From JBCBZH01 sp039815415 (GTDB taxonomy: Bacteria; Bacteroidota; Rhodothermia; Rhodothermales; Rubricoccaceae), in contig JBCBZH010000275.1 of the NCBI GenBank assembly GCA_039815415.1, positions 1 to 5,694 on the forward strand: a stretch of 5,694 nt of DNA, in the 5' to 3' direction. Below, in pieces: positions 1-5,694 of the stretch. Both the position numbers and the translations under genes were made by a program. The notes beneath the pieces were generated by a model. That model did not search any database, had not been told where the DNA came from, and saw nothing but the letters and a program-made list of their open reading frames with translations. Every line of letters begins with the position of its first letter. Position 1 is the first letter of the stretch.

Positions 1-1290
1 CCCGAGCGTGGCGAACATCTGCCCCGCCAGACCGGGCGCCGTGTGCATCCCCGCCCCCACCGCTGCGATGACCGCTCCGCCGCGCTCGACCTCCACGCCC
101 CGCACATCACCGCGCTCGATCTCCCGTGCCAGTGCCTTGTTCAGCACGCGCACCGTCGCGTCGGCGTCGAGTTGGCGAACGGCGAACCCCAGGCTGCCCT
201 CGGAGGACGCCTGCGCGACGAGATAGACGGGAACCCCAGCTTCGGACAACGGCGCAAACACGCGCTGCGCAAGGTCCGGCACCTCGAGCACGGCCACGCC
301 CAGAACCCGCACCAGCGCGACATCCCGAATGGCCGTCACCGCTTTGATCTCGCCTTCGCTGTTGCCATCGGCCGGGCCGATCCACGTCCCGTCGGCCTCC
401 GGGCGCATGGTGTTCTTGATACGCAGCGGGATGCCCTTCGCCTGGAGCGGACGCATGGTGCGCGGATGGAGCACCTTCGCCCCGAAGTGCGCCAGCTCGG
501 CGGCCTCTTCGTAGCTCAAACGTGGCAGCGAGAAGGCGTCGGGCACCACGCGCGGGTCGGCGGAGAGCACGCCGTCCACATCGGTCCAGATGACACATTC
601 CTGGGCGTCGAGGGCGCCTGCGAGGATGGTCGCGGTGTAGTCCGAGCCAGACCGCCCGAGGGTCGTCGTGACGCCATCGGCGGTGGACGCCACAAAGCCG
701 GTCACGACCGCAACGGCGTCTTCAGGAAGCGCACCGAATGTGTTGCGGACGAGCTGGCGAGTCGCCTCGAAGTCGACCACGGCCTCACCGAAGCCATCGT
801 CGGTCCGAATGAACGCGGTCGCGTCCAGCGCCTTGGCCGGGTGCCCAGCGGCCCGAAACGCCGCCGCGACCAACGGCACCGACGCCCGCTCCCCTGCCGA
901 CACGATGGCATCGCGGAAGCGAGCGTTGCACTCGCGCAGCAGATACACGCCATACAACAGCTCGCCGATCTCCGTGAACAGCGCGTCCAGACCTTCGGCC
1001 AGTCCAGCCCGCTCGTCCTCACGCGCCAGTGCGAGAAGGGCCTCCGTGTGCCGCTCCCGAACCTCCCGCTGGATGCCCCGGTGCTCCCCAGTCCGGGCCA
1101 CGGCTGCATCGACCGCTGCCAGCAGCCGGTCCGTCACGCCTCCAAACGCCGACGACACCACCACGCGGCGCCCCTCCACAGGCTCGTGCATCACCAGCTC
1201 GACCACACGACGAACGCGGTCGGGGGTCCCGACAGAGGTCCCTCCAAACTTGGCGACGTGAACAGGCAACGAGCGAATGGGCGTGGACAT
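1..1290 (-). CDS. thrA: Aspartokinase, probably N-terminal half of bifunctional aspartokinase/homoserine dehydrogenase; 3' end cut by window edge
   Basis: It phosphorylates L-aspartate with ATP, the first step toward Lys, Thr, Met and Ile, in the cytoplasm. The 430 visible residues read without interruption. KFGGTSVG (14-21) is the amino-acid-kinase nucleotide loop. SAGERAS (131-137) carries the aspartate-site Glu, GRSGSDYTA (212-220) and WTDVDGV (235-241) are kinase core motifs, and HFGAKVLHPRT (268-278) closes the kinase domain. A first ACT domain follows (about 318-385, with AQASSEGSLGFAV at 359-371), and a second begins near 406 (VGAGMHTAPGLAGQMFATL). IKNT (291-294) and the two ACT blocks resemble ThrA and plant AK-HSD more than LysC, so a homoserine dehydrogenase domain is predicted left of the window; a monofunctional enzyme remains possible. 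The ATG is the only start after an in-frame TAG at 1318-1320. It is preceded by CCCTCCCCC, not a Shine-Dalgarno. No lysine riboswitch or leader peptide was recognised in the short upstream region. Confidence 0.93.
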   Translation of the reverse strand, partial: MSTPIRSLPVHVAKFGGTSVGTPDRVRRVVELVMHEPVEGRRVVVSSAFGGVTDRLLAAVDAAVARTGEHRGIQREVRERHTEALLALAREDERAGLAEGLDALFTEIGELLYGVYLLRECNARFRDAIVSAGERASVPLVAAAFRAAGHPAKALDATAFIRTDDGFGEAVVDFEATRQLVRNTFGALPEDAVAVVTGFVASTADGVTTTLGRSGSDYTATILAGALDAQECVIWTDVDGVLSADPRVVPDAFSLPRLSYEEAAELAHFGAKVLHPRTMRPLQAKGIPLRIKNTMRPEADGTWIGPADGNSEGEIKAVTAIRDVALVRVLGVAVLEVPDLAQRVFAPLSEAGVPVYLVAQASSEGSLGFAVRQLDADATVRVLNKALAREIERGDVRGVEVERGGAVIAAVGAGMHTAPGLAGQMFATLG

Positions 1291-1373
1291 GGGGGAGGGA
1301 ATCGGGCTGGCGAGAAGCTAGTCCGGCTCCCACGCCACTTCCGGGCAGGCATGTGCTCTTTGCAGGCGCTCCA

Positions 1374-1403
1374 TTGACCGCCCCTCGCTCCGCCGTCTAT
1401 CTT
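1374..1403 (+). promoter_or_regulatory. Putative promoter of the tRNA-Ala gene
   Basis: TTGACC (1374-1379) and TATCTT (1398-1403) are separated by 18 bases and resemble -35 and -10 elements of a housekeeping sigma factor. Transcription would start near 1410, giving a pre-tRNA leader of about 35 bases. The position between the divergent aspartokinase start and the tRNA fits. Bacteroidota promoters often follow a different consensus, so this remains a sequence-match inference. Confidence 0.45.
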
Positions 1404-1409
1404 GGCTGC

Positions 1410-1435
1410 CCGTCTGCGCTGGAGCGCACAGACGG
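1410..1435 (+). other. Stem-loop in the tRNA-Ala 5' leader
   Basis: CCGTCTG (1410-1416) pairs with CAGACGG (1429-1435), and CGCT (1417-1420) pairs with AGCG (1423-1426). A two-base bulge (CA, 1427-1428) lies on the 3' side and the tip is tight. No T-run follows, so it is not an obvious terminator. It begins about where transcription from the putative upstream promoter would start and ends ten bases before the mature tRNA. It could be a leader structure of the precursor tRNA or the remains of an older terminator. Function unknown. Confidence 0.5.
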
Positions 1436-1445
1436 CACTCTCCGA

Positions 1446-1518
1446 GGGGCATTAGCTCAGTTGGTAGAGCGCCTCGCTGGCAGCGAGGAGGTCAGCGGTT
1501 CGAATCCGCTATGCTCCA
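1446..1518 (+). tRNA. tRNA-Ala (anticodon GGC)
   Basis: The full cloverleaf can be drawn. The acceptor stem is GGGGCAT (1446-1452) with ATGCTCC (1511-1517). The D stem is GCTC/GAGC (1455-1458, 1467-1470). The anticodon stem is CCTCG/CGAGG (1472-1476, 1484-1488) with loop CTGGCAG and anticodon GGC at 1479-1481, which reads GCC. The T stem is AGCGG/CCGCT around TTCGAAT (1499-1505). The third acceptor pair is G3:U70, the identity element for alanyl-tRNA synthetase, which confirms the assignment independently of the anticodon. The discriminator is A73 (1518). The next bases are CTC, so the 3' CCA is not encoded and must be added by the CCA-adding enzyme. The gene stands alone, with its own terminator. 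Confidence 0.98.
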
Positions 1519-1522
1519 CTCT

Positions 1523-1558
1523 CCGCCCCGGATGGCCTCGGCTGTCCGGGGCGGTTTT
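1523..1558 (+). terminator. Intrinsic terminator of tRNA-Ala
   Basis: A perfect 10-bp stem, CCGCCCCGGA (1523-1532) with TCCGGGGCGG (1545-1554), encloses a 12-base loop that can form a further GCC/GGC pairing. It is followed directly by TTTT (1555-1558). It starts five bases after the end of the tRNA and faces the right way. The T-run is short but the stem is very stable. Confidence 0.88.
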
Positions 1559-1562
1559 GTAG

Positions 1563-1579
1563 TTGGGGTTGCGCCCCAA
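1563..1579. repeat. Short inverted repeat upstream of the CBS gene
   Basis: TTGGGG (1563-1568) and CCCCAA (1574-1579) form a perfect 6-bp stem around a five-base loop. It lies between the tRNA terminator and the CBS-domain gene, about 55 bases before the start codon. No T-run follows. It could be an operator-like palindrome or chance; no promoter pair with good spacing could be placed around it. Confidence 0.3.
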
Positions 1580-1632
1580 TGAGGATTGGAGACGAGAGTG
1601 ACCTATGTTGAAGGTTCACAGCCGGTACCGCC

Positions 1633-2076
1633 ATGCCCCGTTCTCTCTCAACGCTCCTGAACAAGAAAGGCGACCGCGTCATCACCACGACTTCAGACGC
1701 GACCGTGTACGACGCCATCGGCCGGATGGTGGACGCCAACGTCGGCGCCATCGTGGTGGTGGATGACAACGAGCTGGTGGGCATCTTCACTGAGCGCGAT
1801 TACCTCCGCCGGATCGCCCTACAGGGCCGAACCTCGCGCGAGACGTTCGTGCGCGACGTGATGACCTCAGACCTCGTGACGGTCGAGCCGGAGGCCACTA
1901 CAGGCCAGTGCCTTGCGCTGATGACCGACCGCAAGATCCGCCACCTGCCGGTGCTGCGCGACAGCGAGTTGGTCGGCATTGTCTCCATCGGCGACTGCGT
2001 GCGCGCTCAGCTTGACGAAGTGCGTGGTGAAGCCGAGGAGCTGCAGCGCTTCGTCTCTGGAGGCTACGCCCGCTGA
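1633..2076 (+). CDS. Small paired-CBS-domain protein
   Basis: The 147-residue protein is almost wholly two CBS domains, which pair into a Bateman module. Such modules usually bind adenosine nucleotides (AMP, ATP, NAD or SAM) and act as sensors. CBS1 spans about 9-66 (AIVVVDDNELVGIFTERDYL at 39-58). CBS2 spans about 73-130 (VRDVMTSDLVTV at 73-84, HLPVLRDSELVGIVSIGD at 104-121). A short charged helix, EVRGEAEELQRF, and a glycine-rich end follow, as in many stand-alone proteins of this kind. There is no signal peptide, membrane segment or attached enzyme domain, so it is probably cytosolic. The ATG is the first start after an in-frame TGA at 1609-1611. No Shine-Dalgarno is seen; GAAGG at 1610-1614 is too far away. 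It is separated from the tRNA by a terminator and is convergent with recN, so it is probably its own transcription unit. The ligand and partner cannot be read from sequence. Confidence 0.93.
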   Translation: MPRSLSTLLNKKGDRVITTTSDATVYDAIGRMVDANVGAIVVVDDNELVGIFTERDYLRRIALQGRTSRETFVRDVMTSDLVTVEPEATTGQCLALMTDRKIRHLPVLRDSELVGIVSIGDCVRAQLDEVRGEAEELQRFVSGGYAR

Positions 2077-2091
2077 TCGCCAGCTCGAAGC

Positions 2092-3822
2092 TTAGTCCTC
2101 CGACTCCAGACGCCCGGTCTCGATCAGCTCGCGGGCGCTTTCGAGCGCCGCCTCACTGACCTCGTTGCCTGCCAGGAGCAGCGCGATGGCCTCGGCCCGC
2201 TCCGTCTCATCCAGGCGACGGATGCGGGTCTTGGTCCGGTCCTCGTCCACCACTTTCTCGACCGAGAAGTGCACGTCGCCCAGCGACGCGATCTGCGGCA
2301 GGTGCGTGATGGCGATGATCTGATGGTACTGCGCCAGCCGGTGCATGGACTCGCCCGCTCGTCGCGCAATGGGACCGGAGATGCCGGTGTCGATCTCATC
2401 GAACACGAGGATCGGAAGACGCTCCGACTTGGCGAGGATGGCCTTGAGCGCCAGCATGATGCGCGACACTTCCCCCCCAGACGCCACCTTTGCCAGCGGT
2501 TTGGGGTCCTCGCCGAGGTTGGCCGAGATGTGGAACTCCACGAGGTCGGCGCCTGCCGGGAAGGCCACCACGCGACGCGTCTTGTTGCCCTCCGGGAGAG
2601 CGATCCACCCCTCGGGATCATCCTGGAAGCCAAACTCGACCACGAAGCGGGCGTGTGGCATCCCGAGCGTCGCCAGCTCGACGGCGATCATCTCTTCGAT
2701 GCGCTCGGCCACCTCGTGGCGCTTCTGGGACAGCCGGTACGCGGCACCCGTGAGCGTCTCCTGCGCGTTGGCGATCTGCTCGTCCAGCCGCGCGATGGCG
2801 CCCTCGAAGTCCTGCGCGACCGCGTAGGTGTGACCGATCTCCTCGCGGTAGGCCAGCACGGCCTCCACGGTGCCGCCGTACTTGCGCTCCATCAGGTCGA
2901 TCTCTTGCAGGCGCTCCCGGATTTCGTCCAGCCGCTCCGGGTTGAACTCGATGCGCGCGTTGTAGTCCTGCAGGAACTGCGTGGCTTCCTTGAGCGCGAT
3001 CTCGGCGGAGCGCACATCCGAGAGCGTGTCGTCGAAGGACGCGTCGATGCGGGCGAGGTCCTGGAGCTGGTTACGCACCAGCACGAGACGGTCGTAGAGC
3101 GCATCGTCGGCCTCGGAGATCTGCGCGTAGAGGTCGGCCGTGGCCTCGTAGAGGCGCTCGGCATTCTCGAGGATGCGGCGTTCGGCGTCGAGGTCGTCGG
3201 ACTCGCCGGGCAGAAGAGCGGCCGCGTCGATCTCGGCGATCTGGAAGCCGTAGAGCTCCTTCTGCTTCGCCAGCTCGTCCTTGCGGCGCACGAGCTGGCG
3301 CCGCTCAGTCACCAGCGTGGACACCTCTGCAAACGCTTTCCGATAGGTGCCGACCAAGCTCTCGAGATTGCCAAAATTGTCCAGCAGCTCGATGTGCGTC
3401 TCGGTGCGCAGGAGCGACTGGTGCTCGTGCTGGCCGTGGAGGTCGATGGTGTGGGCGGCGACCTCCTTCAGGATGTCGAGCGTGGCCGGGGTGTCGTTGA
3501 TGAAGGCCCGACTGCCGCGCGCCGACACCTCGCGGCGGATCACGAGCTGGCCGTTCTCGGACGGGTCGAGCTGGTGCTCGTCCAGGAGCGCAGGCAGGCG
3601 CCCCTCGTCGGCGTTGTCGAACATCCCCTCAATGACCGCCTTCTTGGCCCCCGTCCGGACGGCCTCCGTGTGCGCGCGGTCTCCCAAGAGCAGGCCCAAC
3701 GCACCCAGCAGGATGGATTTACCCGCTCCCGTCTCGCCCGTGATGATGTTGAGCCCACTGTCGAAATCGACCTCGAGCTGCTCGATCAGGGCGTAGTCGC
3801 GAATGGTGAGTGTGCGGAGCAC
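2092..3822 (-). CDS. recN: DNA repair protein RecN
   Basis: RecN is an SMC-like ATPase that gathers at DNA double-strand breaks and promotes recombinational repair in the nucleoid. The protein is complete at 576 residues, close to the usual 550-570. ALIEQLEVDFDSGLNIITG leads into Walker A GETGAGKS (29-36). The RecN-typical DLHGQHEHQSLL is at 127-138. Long helical arms, probably a coiled coil (about 150-375), are shorter than in SMC proteins. The ABC signature KVASGGEVSRIMLALK is at 445-460, Walker B ILVFDEIDTGISG at 471-483, and the switch-histidine segment THLPQIAS at 506-513. All catalytic motifs are intact. The start is GTG (3820-3822): an in-frame TAG at 3850-3852 leaves no other candidate, and MLRTLTIRDYALI matches the family's beginning. 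No Shine-Dalgarno is seen. No SOS box was recognised upstream, although recN is SOS-controlled in E. coli. It converges on the CBS gene with 15 bases between the stops and no clear terminator there. Confidence 0.98.
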   Translation of the reverse strand: MLRTLTIRDYALIEQLEVDFDSGLNIITGETGAGKSILLGALGLLLGDRAHTEAVRTGAKKAVIEGMFDNADEGRLPALLDEHQLDPSENGQLVIRREVSARGSRAFINDTPATLDILKEVAAHTIDLHGQHEHQSLLRTETHIELLDNFGNLESLVGTYRKAFAEVSTLVTERRQLVRRKDELAKQKELYGFQIAEIDAAALLPGESDDLDAERRILENAERLYEATADLYAQISEADDALYDRLVLVRNQLQDLARIDASFDDTLSDVRSAEIALKEATQFLQDYNARIEFNPERLDEIRERLQEIDLMERKYGGTVEAVLAYREEIGHTYAVAQDFEGAIARLDEQIANAQETLTGAAYRLSQKRHEVAERIEEMIAVELATLGMPHARFVVEFGFQDDPEGWIALPEGNKTRRVVAFPAGADLVEFHISANLGEDPKPLAKVASGGEVSRIMLALKAILAKSERLPILVFDEIDTGISGPIARRAGESMHRLAQYHQIIAITHLPQIASLGDVHFSVEKVVDEDRTKTRIRRLDETERAEAIALLLAGNEVSEAALESARELIETGRLESED

Positions 3823-3902
3823 AACGAGTTGGCGAGTGGACCGGACAGGCTACGGCAACGCAGCGGCAATGTCACCCCGAACGCGCGTGAAGGATGACCC
3901 TG

Positions 3903-3910
3903 CTTTTATA
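3903..3910 (-). promoter_or_regulatory. Possible -10 element for recN
   Basis: On the minus strand this reads TATAAAAG, the only clearly AT-rich word in the recN upstream region. It lies about 80 bases before the GTG. No -35-like hexamer sits at normal spacing, because that position falls inside the GC-rich inverted repeat. The call rests on base composition and position only. Confidence 0.25.
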
Positions 3911-3949
3911 CGCGCCGGGCTGGCGGCGCGGATTCGCCAGCCCGGCGCG
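3911..3949 (-). terminator. Strong GC-rich hairpin downstream of secA, probable terminator without a U-tract
   Basis: CGCGCCGGGCTGGCG (3911-3925) and CGCCAGCCCGGCGCG (3935-3949) are perfect reverse complements, giving a 15-bp stem with a nine-base loop. It lies about 70 bases after the secA stop and upstream of recN, as expected for a secA terminator. Neither side carries a T-run in its own direction: reading minus, the stem is followed by TATAAAAG; reading plus, by CACGGC. It may therefore be a Rho-assisted or U-less terminator, an mRNA 3'-end stabiliser, or a binding site. Confidence 0.5.
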
Positions 3950-4020
3950 CACGGCTTCACCAGGGGATACCAAAGACCTCGCCAGCTCGAGCTGACGGAG
4001 CCCTCAGACAGACCCGCTCT

Positions 4021-5694
4021 CTAGCCGATCAGCGCCCAGCCCTGGTTGAGCTTGGACTGCGCGTGCTTGTACTTCATCTCGTGCGTAGCCCCCTGCGGGT
4101 CCATCACGGTCACGATGTCGTTCCGGCCGTAGGCCTTTTCAGCCGTCACGGGCATCGCCTTGGCCGTCGGGTCGCGCTGGGCGGAGCTTTGCTGGCCGCC
4201 AGAACCGAAGCCTGCGGCGTAGTTGGGCTCGGCAGACTCGTGCTCGGTGCGCGCCTGCTTCGCATCGAGGCGTGGGCGCGGAGCCGCCGCCTGGGCCGCG
4301 ACGCGCTTGGCCGCCTGCCGGCGCGAGGAGTCGCCCTGCACCAGAGGCCCCGCCTTGAACACCAGCCCGATGACCTCTTCGTCGACGGTCTGGATCAGCT
4401 CCTTGAAGAGCCGGAAGGCCTCCATCTTGTACTCAATGAGCGGATCCTTCTGGCCATAGGCCCGAAGCCCGACGCCCTCCTTCACCTCGTCGAGGTCGCG
4501 AAGGTGCTCGGTCCACTTCTCGTCGATGACCGAGAGAACGGATGCACGCTCGAGAGCATCGTTGATCTCCTGACCTTCGGACTCAATCACGTCCTCCGGC
4601 TTTACGGTCGCGCGGAGCATCTTCCGTCCGTCGGTGAAGTCGACGTACAGCTTGTTGGGACGCTCCTCGTCCTCTTTCCCCTCCAGCATTTGCTGTGCGG
4701 AGCGGAAGAACGGCCCAGCGAGCGCGGAGCGCTTGCGGCGGTAGTGGGCCGTGGCCTCGTCGAGGATGAACTCCACCAGCCCGTCGGGGCCGAGGTTCAT
4801 GGCCTTCATCGGGTCGATCTCCAGATCGAAGGCGAGGTGACGACGCAGCGTCTCTCGGATCTCCTCGAGGTCGCCGTTGCCGAAGTGCTCGTTCACCGAG
4901 CCCTCCACGAAAGACCGCAGCATCTCAAGGATGTCGCCCTTGAGGCGATCTCCCATCAGCGCGTTGAGGCGCCGGTCGTAGATGACTTCGCGCTGGCTGT
5001 TGAGCACGTCGTCGTACTCGAGCTGACGCTTCCGCGCGGCGAAGTTGTTCTGCTCCACCTTCTGCTGCGAGCGCTCGACGCCCTTGGTGAGCCACTTGTG
5101 CGTGAGCACCTCGTCCTCTTCCATGCCGAGGCGGTCCATCACCTTGGCGGTCCGCTCGTGGCCAAAGAGGCGCATCAGGTCGTCCTCGAGGGAGACGTAG
5201 AACACGGAGGAGCCCGGGTCGCCCTGACGGCCCGCGCGGCCTCGGAGCTGGAGGTCGATGCGGCGGCTGTCGTGGCGCTCCGTACCAAGGATCGCCAGCC
5301 CGCCAAGTTCGAGCACCCCCTCGCCGAGCTTGATGTCCGTACCTCGGCCGGCCATGTTGGTGGCGATGGTCACAGCGCCCTTCTGGCCTGCGTCGGCCAC
5401 AATCTGGGCCTCGGACTGCGCCCGAGCCGCCTTCGCGTTGAGGACGTTGTGGCGGATCTTCTCGCGCGTGAGCAGCCGCGAGAGCTGCTCCGAGGTCTCC
5501 ACCGACGTGGTGCCGATCAGGATCGGCTGGCCGGTGTTGTGGATCTCATTGATGCGCTCGATGAGCGCTTTGTACTTGGCCCGCTTCGTCTTGTAGATGA
5601 GGTCGTCGTTGTCCTCGCCGTTGATGCGATTGTTCTGGAGCTCGAGATACTGGAGGTGGGTGAGGGCCGAAAAGCTCGCCGGGAGCGGGCCGCG
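4021..5694 (-). CDS. secA: Preprotein translocase ATPase SecA, C-terminal part; 5' end beyond the window
   Basis: SecA is the ATP-driven motor that pushes preproteins through SecYEG at the inner membrane. There are 557 in-frame residues to the edge. Residues about 27-560 are canonical: NDDLIYKTKRAKY, then PILIGTTSVETSE (57-69). NBD2 helicase motifs are TNMAGRGTDIKLG (112-124) and QLRGRAGRQGDPG (149-161), with the arginine finger. The helical scaffold contains LEYDDVLNSQREVIYDRR (225-242) and IDEKWTEHLRDLDEVKEG (390-407). YGQKDPLIEYKMEAF (413-427) precedes a low-complexity linker rich in Ala, Gln and Ser (about 450-520). The tail YGRNDIVTVMDPQG...MKYKHAQ replaces the usual CxCx8C[HC] zinc site. 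Two things are odd. Residues 1-26 are not SecA-like but a leucine-rich repeat (separate entry), and the expected GMTGTAxTE and IPTNRP segments are missing. Any start inside the window, such as GTG at 5500-5502, would fall within a SecA motif and is not real. Confidence 0.95.
   Translation of the reverse strand, partial: RGPLPASFSALTHLQYLELQNNRINGEDNDDLIYKTKRAKYKALIERINEIHNTGQPILIGTTSVETSEQLSRLLTREKIRHNVLNAKAARAQSEAQIVADAGQKGAVTIATNMAGRGTDIKLGEGVLELGGLAILGTERHDSRRIDLQLRGRAGRQGDPGSSVFYVSLEDDLMRLFGHERTAKVMDRLGMEEDEVLTHKWLTKGVERSQQKVEQNNFAARKRQLEYDDVLNSQREVIYDRRLNALMGDRLKGDILEMLRSFVEGSVNEHFGNGDLEEIRETLRRHLAFDLEIDPMKAMNLGPDGLVEFILDEATAHYRRKRSALAGPFFRSAQQMLEGKEDEERPNKLYVDFTDGRKMLRATVKPEDVIESEGQEINDALERASVLSVIDEKWTEHLRDLDEVKEGVGLRAYGQKDPLIEYKMEAFRLFKELIQTVDEEVIGLVFKAGPLVQGDSSRRQAAKRVAAQAAAPRPRLDAKQARTEHESAEPNYAAGFGSGGQQSSAQRDPTAKAMPVTAEKAYGRNDIVTVMDPQGATHEMKYKHAQSKLNQGWALIG
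5617..5694 (-). other. Leucine-rich-repeat segment in frame with secA; possible chimeric junction
   Basis: The 26 codons at the window edge read GPLPASFSALTHLQY, then LELQNNRING. This fits the plant-type LRR pattern LPxxFxxLxxLxxLxLxxNxIxG at every anchor position. SecA should have GTAxTE followed by a strand ending IPTNRP here. SecA-like sequence begins at about 5616 with EDNDDLIYKTK. The reading frame is kept and there is no stop. LRR proteins of this type are usually secreted and contain many near-identical units, a common cause of assembly breaks. It may therefore be an artefact at a contig end, or a real fusion or rearrangement at the NBD1/NBD2 boundary of SecA. Confidence 0.8.

Noticed and set aside
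1291..1373. Possible lysine or threonine riboswitch or attenuator ahead of the aspartokinase
   Set aside because: The leader is too short for a lysine riboswitch, and no Thr/Ile- or Lys-rich leader peptide or terminator-like fold is seen on the minus strand.
43..1377. Long plus-strand open frame (444 codons) opposite the aspartokinase
   Set aside because: It is in the exact codon-complement register of the real gene and stays open only because TTA, CTA and TCA codons are rare in GC-rich DNA. Its product is rich in Arg and His with no family resemblance.
2077..2091. Possible bidirectional terminator between the convergent CBS and recN genes
   Set aside because: Only a 4-bp AGCT-CGA-AGCT pairing is present and there is no T-run; the gap is 15 bases.
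2269..3897. Plus-strand open frame of 542 codons opposite recN
   Set aside because: Same codon-complement register effect; recN on the other strand has every expected motif across its full length.
3979..3994. The word TCGCCAGCTCG recurring near 2077, 2670, 3268 and 3979, and the palindrome CAGCTCGAGCTG at 3983-3994, considered as a dispersed repeat
   Set aside because: Two of the copies are ordinary coding sequence in recN (CGAGCTGGCGA, common codons in GC-rich DNA), the flanks are unrelated, and no transposon or attachment-site context is present.
3803..4024. Small plus-strand open frame (73 codons) filling the recN-secA intergenic region
   Set aside because: It overlaps the recN start antisense, runs through the inverted repeat, has an arginine-rich composition without recognisable motifs, and ends only by sharing the CTAG palindrome with the secA stop.

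Overview
The window looks like chromosomal housekeeping DNA from a GC-rich bacterium, probably of the Bacteroidota/Rhodothermota group. This rests on three signs. SecA ends in a GRND-x-VT...MKYK-type tail, which I recall from Bacteroidota, instead of the zinc-binding cysteine tail. None of the three visible gene starts has a Shine-Dalgarno sequence. The aspartokinase is of the ThrA-like bifunctional type. The placement is inference from remembered families, not from a search.

Layout from left to right: (1) 1-1290, minus strand: the N-terminal 430 residues of an aspartokinase, most likely the front half of bifunctional aspartokinase/homoserine dehydrogenase (thrA), cut by the window edge. (2) 1291-1445: divergent intergenic region with a plausible promoter and a leader hairpin for the next gene. 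(3) 1446-1518, plus strand: tRNA-Ala(GGC), followed by a clear intrinsic terminator at 1523-1558. (4) 1633-2076, plus strand: a small protein made of two CBS domains. (5) 2092-3822, minus strand: complete recN, the SMC-like DNA repair ATPase, convergent with the CBS gene across a 15-base gap. (6) 3823-4020: intergenic region with a perfect 15-bp GC-rich inverted repeat that probably ends secA transcription, next to a possible recN promoter element. (7) 4021-5694, minus strand: the C-terminal part of secA, running off the right edge.

The genes do not form one pathway. They cover amino-acid biosynthesis (Asp family), translation (tRNA), an adenylate-sensing type of regulatory module, DNA break repair and protein export. 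No CRISPR array, phage gene, insertion sequence or defence operon is visible.

The one real anomaly is at the right edge. The last 78 bases (5617-5694), read in the secA frame, encode a textbook leucine-rich repeat instead of the SecA motif that should precede the second nucleotide-binding domain. This is either an assembly or library chimera at a contig end, or a genuine LRR-SecA rearrangement. The sequence alone cannot decide between them, although a chimera is the more economical reading.
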